Below, piece by piece: positions 20,013 through 29,821 of a DNA stretch of 64,000 nt; positions within the stretch are counted from its first letter, which is position 1; each line of letters starts with the position of its first letter. Under the pieces are notes generated by a model. It had not been told where the DNA came from. It saw only the letters and a list, made by a program, of their open reading frames with translations, and did not search any database. Source of the stretch: Sarcocystis neurona (lineage: Eukaryota > Apicomplexa > Conoidasida > Eucoccidiorida > Sarcocystidae); contig KL647301.1 in the NCBI GenBank assembly GCA_000727475.1, positions 2,440,096 to 2,504,095 on the forward strand, in the 5' to 3' direction. The position numbers were made by a program, and so were the translations under genes.

Positions 20013-20405
20013 AAAACTACCACGCTGTTGCTGGCAGCATTTCTCTGTTCCCCTTTGGTGCTAAGGCTCCTGCAACCTGCTGCTGCTGCTCAACCTCACG
20101 TTTTGCTGCTGCTGCTGCTCTTCCTGCTGCTGCTGCTCTTCCTGCTGCTCTTCCTGCTGCTCCTCTGCCTTCGCCTGCTGAGAAACTCTGTGCCGCCCTG
20201 CCCCTCTGCTGCTGCTGTGGCTGGTCTGCTGCTGCGGCTTCTTCTCTGTTGCCTTTGCGAGCACTCTTCGTCTGCTGCCGTTGCTGCTGCTCCTCTCTAA
20301 AGAGACTCTCTACAGCACGTGGGGCTCTGCTGCAGTTGCTGCAGCTCCTGCTGCTGGTTGCCCTTTGATAGAAAATCCTGCTGCTGCTACTGTCGCTCCG
20401 CCGAC
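20013..20405 (-). CDS. Possible upstream exon of the giant open frame
   Basis: A minus-strand frame without internal stops. It encodes ESLFREEQQQRQQTKSARK and onward, then QPQQQQRGRAAQ and alternating Gly/Arg/Ala-Ala repeats, ending KREVEQQQQVAGALA. It has no ATG and ends at a stop just before the giant frame begins. A gtagtt donor near 20010 and a CCTCAG acceptor near 19942 could join the two across about 70 nt, but this is a guess. Two other minus frames over 20310-20543 are also open. Confidence 0.3.
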
Positions 20406-20599
20406 GGCGCCACTGCAGCGCTCGTGTCGTCGGCTGGGCTGTTCAAGCACATCAAGCAGGCGCTCTCTCTTCTCTTCCTGGGGAAAAAACCCACATGCGC
20501 TGACAGATGAAATACTTCTACAAAGCCAGACACCATCACACATCTGTCCAGGTGTAAACCTTCTATGTGAAACAGCTGCTCAAAAATGCTATACACGTG

Positions 20600-21325
20600 T
20601 AGAGACAAAGAGAGGGCGATGCACACGGATACTATATATGTATATATATATATATATGGACGCACTACATATATGTGCATAGATATGTGGAGTATGTAGA
20701 GAGAGAAAGAAACATACATAGATACGAAACATATGTATATATATGCAGAGAGAAAAGGCGAGACACAGATGAACCCTACATACATACAGATATACGGCGA
20801 GAGAAACGCATACACCGCTACCCAATGATATATACATATATATACATATGTGTATGTACAGGCTCGGAGGGACATGCATGTCGGCAGATTCTCCGGCAGG
20901 TATGTGGCTGTGGCGTCGTAAGGAGGCCGGCGTGACGCTGCGAGGTGAGGCAGCGGTGGTGGAAATATCTGCTGCAGGGGCTGCGGCGCACTTCACGCTG
21001 GCCAGCTGTAGGCCGCTCGTAAGTACTCCCGTCTGCTGCTCTGCAAATGCGTGTACGGGCGAGCTGCAGTTGCCTTCCCAAAGCTGCTAGTCTTCAGCTT
21101 CACTAAATAGACGCGAAGTGCCGCAGGGGCCCACAATCATCTCGCTATATGTACTGGCTTCATCTGCGGGAGACAGCCAGTCGCCAAGGCACACGCATAT
21201 ATGTGAGAGCCCCCAAACGGGTGCGTATTCATATTCTAACGCATATACGTATGTATGTATGCAAGTTCTCATATACGTGTATCCATTATATATATATGTA
21301 CCAATATATTTACGTACGTCTTCAT

Positions 21326-21366
<41 letters not shown>

Positions 21367-21870
21367 TCTTGTATATGTATGTCTCTTATATATATATTTA
21401 TATGTGTGCATCTATTATGTATATGCGTACATGTGTATTTGCAAGTGCATACCTACTAGATACATGTGCGCATCAATATATATAGATATATATATGTACT
21501 GTATTATATGTATTACACATCCCTACGTCTGTATTTGTATATGTATACACCCAATGTAAGTACGTGTATGTATGTGTTAATGTGTATGTGCACCTGTTGT
21601 ATACAAATATATATCCGCTCGTATGTATACACGTCTGTATATCTACTCTTTGTATTTAGATATATGTGTAGCTGCGTCCGTTTGTAGTTATGGGATTTTG
21701 CAAGGCAGCTTGAGGCGTGCAGAGAGTGAGGTGTCGTCGGTGGTGTGCGTGTGTGGTTGTGTGCGAAGCCTGTGCGTCGTCGTCCCTGTATGTGACAGTC
21801 CGTCGAGGCTGCGCTGCGCTGTTGCTGCGGGCTGAGGGCGGAAGTGTCGTTTTCTCACATTTCTTCACGC
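20600..21870. repeat. TA/TG/CA microsatellite spacer
   Basis: Long dinucleotide arrays at 20630-20850 and 21230-21680, including an almost pure TA run at about 21325-21360. The 20880-21180 interval between them is ordinary sequence without a supported gene. Confidence 0.75.
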
Positions 21871-21874
21871 CTGC

Positions 21875-22252
21875 ATGCGGCTCATGAGCCACGAATACCA
21901 GCAGCAGCAGACGCGGCCACACACGGTGGAGGCGGACGAGAAGGAAAAGGGAACACTGGGATCCCGCGGTGGACATGAGGAACAGGCAGCTGCAGCAACA
22001 AAAGACCAGAAAGGACCACAGCAGCAGCAGCGGCAGCAGAAACACCGCCGCCAGCAGAAGACGACACAGCACCAGCAGCAGCAGATTATTAACGCACGGC
22101 TTCAGTGCGCGCGGCCGCACAGGGACCGCTGCCCTTCCTGTGTCGTCAATCTTTTTAAACTATGTGCCCATTACACGGGAGAGACTGCGTGTGGAGGACC
22201 AGACGCGGCGGATTCAGCTGACGAAGAATTCGCCCTTGACCCTCTTGTGTAG
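21875..22252 (+). CDS. Possible small Gln-rich protein, 125 codons
   Basis: Starts at a true ATG: MRLMSHEYQQQQTRPHT. It runs through Glu/Gln-rich sequence and a Cys-containing middle (RDRCPSCVVNLFKLCAHY) to an acidic end (DAADSADEEFALDPLV-stop). It is intronless as read. A second plus frame over the same bases (LNYVPITRERLRVEDQTRR) also looks protein-like, so this may be an exon read in the other frame. Not recognised. Confidence 0.35.
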   Translation: MRLMSHEYQQQQTRPHTVEADEKEKGTLGSRGGHEEQAAAATKDQKGPQQQQRQQKHRRQQKTTQHQQQQIINARLQCARPHRDRCPSCVVNLFKLCAHYTGETACGGPDAADSADEEFALDPLV

Positions 22253-22319
22253 CCACAACAACAAAACATATTCGCTTCACCAGCAGCAGCAGTCAATTTT
22301 TCGATCCCGAAGCCGCTAA

Positions 22320-22740
22320 AAAACAGCCGCAGCAGTGGCAGCTCTTCCAGCCCCCTCTTGTTGTGCTGCAGTGTGGATGCTGCCGCTGCTGGGGTCTGCT
22401 CTGCTGCGCAGCCCTCTGCTGCATCATGCCGTCAGATTTTTTGTCATGTTGCTGTGGCTACACCGTAGTACTGGCTGGCATGCCACTGTTTCTCCTGCTA
22501 CTACTGTTGTTGCTCGTGTGCCACACGGCTGCGCTTTTGCTGCTGCTGTTGGTACTTCTGGTGAGGCTCTTGCGACTGCTGTTCGTGGTTCTGTACGGCT
22601 GCTGCTGCTTCGGCTGCCTCTGCTGCGGCTGCTCTTCAGCGGTCGCTCCTTCTGCTGGTGCTGTGGCTGTTGCTGCTTCCGTGCTGGCCGCCTTTGACGG
22701 TACGGCGCATGCCTGTTAATGTCGCTGCTGTTGCTTTGCT
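22320..22740. repeat. CTG/TGC-rich tract
   Basis: Plus-strand CTG/TGC repeats giving Leu/Cys/Ala frames on plus and Gln/Ser/Ala on minus. No exon borders or motif. Probably intron or spacer. Confidence 0.5.
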
Positions 22741-22774
22741 CTTCGGGGACTCTGGGGTGTGCGATGGGAAAAAG

Positions 22775-23212
22775 TTAATCAAAATGCATATGGAAGTTTC
22801 GTTGCCGAACACATCGTTCGGTTTTGTCGTTCTTTCGCCGCCGTCGTCTCTCCTCCTTGAGGCTGCAGCTCTGTGCGGCGTCCATCCCCCGCCGCGTGAA
22901 TTTTCCGCGCCAAGGTGTGGTCGGTGCAATAGTTGCCCGATTCTGCCTGGTAATGATGTCTGTCTGCTTCCCAAGAGCAGGTTTTTTCTCTCCTAGGTAC
23001 TTTCCGTATCGAAGTGTCTTCTCGCCGCCAGTCGTCCGTCCTCTTCGATATTGAGCTGCGTCACTGACGCGTCCGCATCTCTCCACGACTGCAACTTCCC
23101 CGCGACGGACTAACAAGGCCATTCTCTGTCTTGCCGCAAACTCTTTAACGTTTTTACAATGTGTCTCAGAAGCTATATGCAACCTTACTTTCCCCTCTTC
23201 CGTTTCCTGCAT
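22775..23212 (-). CDS. Possible intronless basic protein, 145 codons
   Basis: Begins at ATG 23212 (MQETEEGKVRLHIASETH). It continues with mixed, non-repetitive sequence (LRYGKYLGEKKPALGKQTD) to a very basic Arg/Lys C terminus. Composition is more protein-like than neighbouring frames. No homology was recognised and no splice sites are needed. It could still be a chance frame. Confidence 0.35.
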   Translation of the reverse strand: MQETEEGKVRLHIASETHCKNVKEFAARQRMALLVRRGEVAVVERCGRVSDAAQYRRGRTTGGEKTLRYGKYLGEKKPALGKQTDIITRQNRATIAPTTPWRGKFTRRGMDAAQSCSLKEERRRRRKNDKTERCVRQRNFHMHFD

Positions 23213-23214
23213 CG

Positions 23215-23600
23215 CCACGCCTCCTCCTGCTGCCCCCCCGCGCTATTCTCTGTCCCGTCCTCTCACACGGCCGAGCTCTCTTCGCTTCCGCGGCGGCGAA
23301 TTTCTCTCCCTGCAGTCCTCCTCTATAAATTTCCCTCATTAACACAAAAAGCACGTATCTCCCTTTCTCTCCGATCCCCCTCGTAACATTTCTACAGCGC
23401 CCTCCCTTGTCCGCCGCGCTTCTGTGCCCTCCAAACTCTCTTTTCGTCCCTTTTCCCGCTACAACTCTGCGAAGCGGTCTCCTCCTCCTCTCCTCTCCTC
23501 CTCCTCTTCTGCCCGCATGTATTCTCTTCTTCGCTGTCCTCTCTGATCTGTTCGCCTCACCCTCTCCCATCAGCACTCGCCCATTCGGACCCGTATATTA
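23215..23600. other. Pyrimidine-rich tract (plus strand)
   Basis: Plus strand is strongly C/T-rich (CTCCTC, TTCGTCCC types). The 136-codon minus-strand frame across it (Arg/Gly/Glu/Lys-rich) is the purine side and probably not a gene. Confidence 0.55.
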
Positions 23601-23960
23601 ATATATATAGGTACGTTTACGTGCACGTATATCAATTGCCCAGTATCTCCGTACGTATGCGTAGTGTATACGCAGATAGGGGTACATATATAAATGTGAC
23701 AAATGTGTCTCTGTTAGCTGTGTGTACATATGTATGTACACGCAATATAACATGTACATGTAGTCTACATTATATGCATATCATATACATATGCATACCC
23801 GTGTACCGTGTATGTAACTATATCACATATATATATGTATATATGTATGTGCAAGTATACTAATATTGTACCGACGTGTATTTGTGTCCACTAGTCTTTT
23901 TAAACGCGTGTATATCTATATATATATATATATGTATATACATATACTGCCGTGTGTCAT
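23600..23960. repeat. TA/TG/CA microsatellite block
   Basis: Dinucleotide arrays including a TA run at 23911-23932. No coding content. Confidence 0.8.
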
Positions 23961-24309
23961 CGTCTAAACATCTGTGGCGATGTGTTGCGTTCTTCGTTTC
24001 TTCATAAAGAGCTCTGGTTTTCCTCCGGCACTTCTTTATGTACTTCCTTTCCTCCTTCGTCGATCTGACGTCCCTTGACACCGGCGTTTCTTCAGTGGAT
24101 CTATCGTTTTCCTTCGTTCTATTCGTTTCTCTCTCCCATCAGTACGAGCAACACAACAGCAGCAGCGGCACCGCAGAAGCAGCAGTAGCCGCTGAACCAG
24201 CAATGGCAGCACCGGAGTCAGCAGTCGCAGCAGCAGCTGAGGCAGCCGCAGCAGTATAATCAGCAGCAGCAGTTGACTTAGCGGCAGGGGCTGAGGCAGC
24301 AGCACTAGC

Positions 24310-24625
24310 AGCTGACGCAGCAACAGAAGCTGACGCAGCAGCAGCAGTCGACCCAGCAGCAGTTGACCCAACAGCAGTTGACCCAACAGCAGTTGACCCA
24401 ACAGCAGTTGACCCAACAGCAGTTGACCCAACAGCAGTTGACCCAACAGCAGTTGACCCAACAGCAGTTGACCCAACAGCAGTTGACCCAACAGCAGTTG
24501 ACTCCGCAGCAGGAGTTGACTCCGCAGCAGGAGTTGACCCAGCAGCAGCAGTTGACTTCGCGGCAGCAGATGACGCAGCAGCAGCGGCAGTTGACTCAAC
24601 AGCAGCAGCAGCAGCTGGCGCCGCA
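24310..24625. repeat. 15-bp minisatellite with degenerate flanks
   Basis: Nine perfect copies of TTGACCCAACAGCAG occupy 24363-24497. They are followed by 18-bp variants (TTGACTCCGCAGCAGGAG) and looser versions on both sides. One plus frame reads (LTQQQ)n, another Ala/Asp/Pro/Thr/Val, and minus frames read LLLGQ or STAVG. No plus-strand ATG precedes the Gln frame, which opens after a TAG near 24308. Perfect copies imply recent expansion, so length probably varies between isolates. Confidence 0.95.
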
Positions 24626-24631
24626 TCAGCC

Positions 24632-24886
24632 TTAAAACACCAGGTGCAGTTTTGCTGCACCGGGTGTGTTCTTCTGCAGCTGAGCATCTTTCGTCTGCGC
24701 GTCTTTCGTCCGTCCCTCTGCTGCTGCAGAACTACCCCTCCTTTCTCTCGAAGACGAAGTTTCCCAGCGCGGACGGTCAGACTGCTCGTCGCACCTTCGA
24801 GTTTCTCTCCTCCCGCGCGTAGGACGGACGTGTTGACTGTGCTGCGAGGCCCACCCGCACTTCCTGGCACGCAGGTGCCGTTTCAT
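24632..24886 (-). CDS. Possible first exon, basic N-terminal peptide
   Basis: True ATG at 24886 (MKRHLRARKCGWASQHSQHV), basic and acid-poor at the start, then Arg/Ser/Glu-rich sequence containing TKDAQTKDAQ. A gtgcag donor-like site follows KNTP near 24665, after which the minus-strand Ala/Thr/Ser frame of the minisatellite could continue. Unproven. Confidence 0.3.
   Translation of the reverse strand: MKRHLRARKCGWASQHSQHVRPTRGRRETRRCDEQSDRPRWETSSSRERRGSSAAAEGRTKDAQTKDAQLQKNTPGAAKLHLVF
24637..24667. other. Hairpin, 13-bp arms with one mismatch
   Basis: ACACCAGGTGCAG (24637-24649) pairs with CTGCACCGGGTGT (24655-24667), with one mismatch and a 5-nt loop. It lies just after the stop of the plus-strand Gln frame of the minisatellite. 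Confidence 0.7.
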
Positions 24887-25059
24887 CTTCTGCTGCTGGT
24901 GTCAAAGAAGAAGAAAAAGTGTCTTCCTCTCCACCTGCGAGTGTCGTGCTGCACCTCTCTATCCCTATCCTGTTGTTGTCACCTATTGATCTCCGTCCAT
25001 CTGTGGATGTGTGTTATTGCATCTGAACCTGTGCACGTCGATGTATCCATTCACCTGTA

Positions 25060-25180
25060 TATCTATTTGTCAAATATATACCTGAATCTATGAATATATA
25101 TATGTGTCTGTTTATCAACGTAAGTATATATGTAAGTGTAGGTATGTATGAACATACATATCTTTATCTGTATGTCAACG

Positions 25181-25211
<31 letters not shown>

Positions 25212-25420
25212 GTGTACGTATATGTACATGTATATGTATGTATGAATATGTATATTTATATGTCAACGTAAATATATATATATATGTATATTTGTATATG
25301 TATATGTATGTACGTATGAATATGCATATTTCTATGTCAACGCAAACATATACATGTCTGTGTGCATGTATATATATATATGTATTTGTTAACACCGCTT
25401 TATATATGTATACGCATATG
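25060..25420. repeat. AT-rich minisatellite, units of about 75-95 bp
   Basis: Four imperfect copies share the order 'tatgaa(t/c)…ata…tctTTATCTGTATGTCAACGTA' followed by a TA run. The anchor TCAACG(T/C)A recurs at about 25116, 25175, 25263 and 25338. The block is otherwise TA/TG dinucleotide sequence. Confidence 0.75.
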
Positions 25421-25573
25421 TGTGTTGGTCGTGGTAGTCACCCATGGCGACAGAGTTGGCTGCCGTAGTATCACCTGCATTTTTGTGTTGGAGAAGAACG
25501 TTTTTGTTCCGTTGCACGTTTTGAGGAACTTCTTCTCCTCTCTTCAGCACACCGCCTCACATTTGTGTGTATG

Positions 25574-26268
25574 TTATACGCGCATGCCTTCCTCTTTTCC
25601 TCGTCGGCATCGCGTGGCGCGCATGCGAGACAGCAGCCGTTTTTGTCTCCTGCGGTGTACAGACACTCGAGGATGACAGCCGCATTTCTTCCACGCTTCT
25701 CGCACGTGACCTACAAAGTGTCGTAGGAGCTTTTCTTCTCCAAGGCTTCGTACGGGTGTGCAGCCTTTATCCTTCGTCGTCTTGTTGGCTTTCCCCTTCC
25801 TTGTTCGTCTCTTCCGTTCATCTTCCCCTTGCTGCTGCGCTTCGCTTCTCCTCTCGCCGGTTCCCCGGCACACCCTTCGAGCCAGTCACCGCAAAAGAAG
25901 ACGCCCTCCCCGTGTCTTCCCTGCCCTGCTCTTCTGCGAGAGTTTCTGCATTCTTCTTCGTAGAAGTCGACCGGCAAAGGGAGGACACACAAAGGGAGAA
26001 GAAGAGGGAGTGCCCAGCGTCCACCAGTCGCAGCGCCGGGTTTCTCCTCCTCCTTTGCTGCTGCTGCTGCTGCCACCAGGGGGGGGGGCCTGCGCCTTCT
26101 TCTCTTCTTCTGCGTGCACTTCTGTCGCTGTCCCGCGTCTTCGACTTCCTCTCGTCTCTCTCTTCCGTCTCGAGCGAAACCGGTCCCTTTTTCCGGAGAA
26201 GAACCCCCCGCCGAAGCACAGTGGAGGAAACCTTCCGCAAGTAGTCGCGAAGACGCAGAGCGAATCAT
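25574..26268 (-). CDS. Two-exon basic protein with presequence-like start, 209 residues
   Basis: Exon 1 is 26268-25715 from ATG (MIRSASSRLLAEGFLHCASA); donor gtaggt. Exon 2 is 25649-25574 after a CACCGCAG acceptor, ending …GKEEGMRV-stop. Phases agree: 554 + 76 nt give 210 codons. The start is Arg/Ser/Leu-rich with no acids for nine residues, as in mitochondrial presequences (inference). The middle has a Lys/Arg cluster (KKRRRRRPPP), an Ala run and a hydrophobic stretch. The C-terminal part is very basic (TRRRRIKAAHPYEALEKKS). Not recognised; an organelle or ribosome-associated protein would fit. Two other minus frames are open over part of exon 1, so an additional intron there is possible. 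Confidence 0.5.
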
Positions 26269-26399
26269 CACAAGGAAGAGCGGGCGGCAGCCACTGACGT
26301 GCGTGTGTGTGTCTTGCTGAGACAGCAGGGATGTAGGACGGGTGCCACTCCGTCAAAAAAGCAGCAGGAGACGTCTGGGGGAGAAGACGACGACGAAAA

Positions 26400-27000
26400 A
26401 GCGTAGAAGAAGCCGGAGGAACAGACTGCGAGTAAGCGGACTTGGTGAAAAAGAAGAAGATGAAGAGGGACGCAAGAAGGGAAGGCAGAATTTTGCGGGG
26501 AGAGTGAGCTGATAGAAAGAAAAGAATCGAACACCAAGAAGAAGTGGTGATGCAGTATATAACAGTGTGCGAATAGGCAAAGTTCGTGAAGCAGAAATGA
26601 GAACAGAAGAAGACGAATAGTAGGAGGAAAAGGGCCCCTATCTATGTGTACGAAGAAGCAGGGGGCGTGGGAGAGGTGGTCCCCGAGTGTAGGCGCGTGT
26701 GAAGAGAAGAGGTCGTAGAATAAGTAGGGAGGAGGAGAGGTACTTCTGCTTTGCGTACGTAGAAACAGCAGGAGCGTAAAACTTGCCCTGCGCGCGGACC
26801 ACGTGGATATGGGGGTCCCCCTGTCCTGGGCCGCGTATCTGTTGTATGGCCCCCGTCTACATTTCTTGTCTTCTTTTCTCCTCTTCGTCCGTTTTGACGG
26901 AGGGCGGAGACGGCGGTAATATCTGCCTGTTCAAAATGTGGAAGCCATCGAGCGCGGTGGGCGGGCACTTTTCAGGGGAGTGACGCACTGCAGGATGCCC
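26400..27000. other. Spacer between two minus-strand genes
   Basis: Minus-strand pyrimidine-rich sequence over 26360-26560 (upstream of the 25574-26268 gene) and short frames on both strands over 26640-26980. No gene supported. Confidence 0.4.
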
Positions 27001-27009
27001 CGTGCAGCG

Positions 27010-27975
27010 TCAGAATTCCCTCCCAAAAGTGTCTTCTGCAAGGAAAGTCTCAAAAAAGATATCCGCCAACTCTTTCTTCAGCTCTACTGAAAGTGACAAA
27101 AAAAAAGTAAAAGAGTGACGCAGGAGACATGTGAAGTGGATGATGCAGGAGACACACACAAGGCGCTCTCCAGTGGTGCTCTCCTCTCCCAGCATACATA
27201 CATATATATATATCTGCACGGACGTATACGGAAGTGTCTATATATATGTACTTTCACGTGTATATATATATATATATATATGCAGAAGTCTGTGTGGTAC
27301 ACAGTGGTATGTACATGCGTAAGTCGATCAAAACAGGTGGACACAGATACGAATATATGTGTGTAGAGAGTCCTGCGAAAGGCAGTGCTCAGAGGAAAGG
27401 AAGGAGGTACAGAGAGAACGAAAAAGAAGTTCCCTCTTGTAAATTCCTGCTGAAGTAGCCTTCCTGTTGTGTACGGAAGAACACTCCGAGACCAATTTCC
27501 TTCCCGAAGACTCTCTGCCCTGCTGAGCGCGATGATGTTCCTGCTGTCGCCGCTGCTGTGCTGTTGCTGCGGCCACCACAGCAACATTCCACCCGGTGCT
27601 GCAGCAGCTCGCAGCCCCGCTGGTGCTGACACTGCTCTGCTGTGCTGCGCTTCTGCTGCTGCTGCGAGTGGCTGCTGCTGGTGGAGCTCCCACTCCTGTC
27701 GCGTCCTGGTCCCCGCTGCTTCCCTCCGCCCGTGCGCCTGCTCTGTTTTTCTGCGGGGTTGCTGCTGTTCCGCACTGCTGTCGCAGCTGATTCGTTGCTG
27801 CTGCTGCTGCGCTGCATCTGCTCGCTGCTATCTCCTCCTCTATGCTGTGGCTTCGCAGATGCAGGGGGCGAGAAAGGAGAGAAGTTGAAGACCAGAAAAC
27901 ATTTTCTTCCTTTCTCGCTTTGATCTTCTGCTGAAGTGGCTGAATATCAGCAGCGGCTGCCTCTCCGTTCTTCAC
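27010..27975 (-). CDS. 3' part of an unidentified spliced gene
   Basis: Terminal exon 27086-27010 follows a textbook acceptor (a T-rich run then CACTTTCAG). It encodes ELKKELADIFFETFLAEDTF and GREF-stop. The preceding exon ends at 27411 with a gtacct donor in the matching phase (…GIYKRELLFRSL). It is Ala/Gln/Ser/Arg-rich over 27860-27430, with CAG runs. A pyrimidine tract at 27900-27850 (minus) suggests an acceptor near 27845, so the 5' end is unplaced; the open frame begins with GTG, not ATG. Protein unknown. The RPB9 start codon lies only just beyond on the opposite strand. Confidence 0.5.
27115..27365. repeat. TA microsatellite in presumed intron
   Basis: TA and TATG arrays at 27198-27215 and 27257-27280, lying between the two exons of the minus-strand gene. 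No coding content. Confidence 0.75.
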
Positions 27976-27990
27976 TACGCCGCCGCCAGC

Positions 27991-29790
27991 ATGAGTACTG
28001 CGATGTCCTTTTGCCCCGAGTGGTCAGTCACATCATTCACAAGCACCTGTCCACCCCTCGGTTTCCCTCGGACGTTTTGGCTTCTCTTTTCTTCGTTGCC
28101 TTCTTCTCTGTCCCTTCGTTGGCTGCTGTGGCTTCTTGCGAGCAGTGAACGTCTTGTGTCGCTTCTTATACGGGAGAACGAAAAGGTGGACACGCGCTGC
28201 ATTCTCCACGCCGCGTTGATAGCGTGTCTTCTTCCTCCGTAGGTTTCCCAGCTCCACGTAGAGAAGACACACTTACCAGAAGCAAGGAAAAACGCAGAGC
28301 ATAGGGAAGTCTATGTGTCTAGCGGTGTGTATGTACACATCACTCTGTACGCTTGTCCTGCGGTGCCGCTTGCCCAGGTGGAGGGTGCCAAGTGGACGTC
28401 TCTTTGTGTGTGTATGTGTATATAGTTTGGGGATGTTACTACTCTCTGAAGACTACGCCTCGGAGTTGTTGCAGTCGGAGCTGCTGCTGTTCCGCTGCTT
28501 CTGTTTTGCTGCTGGCGCTGCTGCTGATTTCTCGCCGCCGTCGCTGCTGTGTGAGTGCCAGTGCCGTGCTGCCTGGCGGGGCTGGGATCGCTGCGGCTCC
28601 TGCGTGTTTATTATCGCTGGGACTGCTGCAACTGCTGCTGCCGTTCCTGCTTCATTGCTGCTGCCGCGGCCGCTTCTGTATTGCTGGGATTGCTGCTGCT
28701 GCAGCCGCTACTGAGCCGTCTGGCGTGCTGCTGCTGCTCCTTCTGCAGTGTTGCTGCTGCTCCTTCTGCAGTGTTGCTGCTGCTCCTTCTGCAGGGTATT
28801 GCTGCTGTTCCTGCAGTGTTGCTGCTGTTCCTGCAGTGTTGCTGCTGTTCCTTCAGTATTGCTGCTGCTGCGCTTTATCCACTGGGACCTGTAGGTGCTG
28901 CTGTATTGGTGTTGCTGTTGCTGTAGAGGTGTGGGGTGTTTGTGCTGCAGCAGCAATTTGCTGTACCCGCGTGAGGACCCGGACCGTCGGCAGCTGATGT
29001 TTCTTTGCAGACAATGCGACTTCGCTCGCTACGCGGACAAGGACGACAGAGAGGAAAACTGCGTAGATCGTCAGAATTTCAACTACAAATCAAAGTGCGT
29101 CATTTGCTCCTCTCCAGTCTCTCCCTCCAGTCGTTCGCTTCCCCGTACCTTCCATTTCTTTATTTTCGTCATTTTTGGCTCTTTGTCTCGTCCTCTCCTG
29201 CGCCCTGTCGTGTCTCGTCGTATTGCTGTTCAGTGCCCACCCGTCTGTCCACGCGCGCTTCCCTACATCGTTCCCATGCATGCACGCCGGTTTTCCTGAA
29301 TGGCGCTGTACGCACTTTTTTCTGCTCTGCCGTGAGAGTTTCTGTCTTGACCAAATCACCTCCTTCTTCTCTCCACTCTGTTGCGTACATCTGCTCCACC
29401 GTGTCTTCTCGCTGCCTTTCGTTGTTTTTTCTCTTCTTCATCTTCCTCTTTGAGTTGACTTTTTTCCTCGATTTGTCCCTCTTCTCCGTTCACGCCGTCG
29501 CGCGTCTGCATGCGACAGCGCCACTGGCGCACGCAGAGACAGGGAGATGAGCTGCTGCTGCAGGAGAACCAGAGACTTGGCTTCCCATCAATGAGTCGCT
29601 CAACCCTTCTTGCAGGCACGAGCAGGAGACAGTATTCACATGCTACTTTATACAAAAGAGAGACGTGCATATATATATATATATGTACATGCAGTCATAA
29701 GTTTTATGCAGTTACGTGCTCCTTCGTAAAGAGAGAGAGACGTACAATTAGACAGATATATATTATGTGGATGTAGAGAGGTACACGTAT

Positions 29791-29821
<31 letters not shown>

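Noticed and set aside
20589..20996. Tyr/Ile/His/Val-rich frames across TA/TG arrays, here and at many other places
   Set aside because: Dinucleotide arrays give open frames of IYIYIY or HTHTYI type on both strands; not genes.
23166..23576. 136-codon Arg/Gly/Glu-rich minus frame with a real ATG
   Set aside because: Its composition follows directly from a C/T-rich plus strand; no motif and no codon bias typical of the real exons.
25567..26244. 225-codon plus frame, hydrophobic and Ser-rich
   Set aside because: No plausible start, pyrimidine-rich, and opposite to a minus-strand two-exon gene whose splice phases close exactly.
27975..28272. Minus-strand frames antisense to RPB9 exon 1 (Lys/Arg/Gln-rich)
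   Set aside because: They are the reverse complement of the RPB9 first exon and the pyrimidine-rich start of intron 1; the RPB9 reading is backed by the zinc-ribbon motif.
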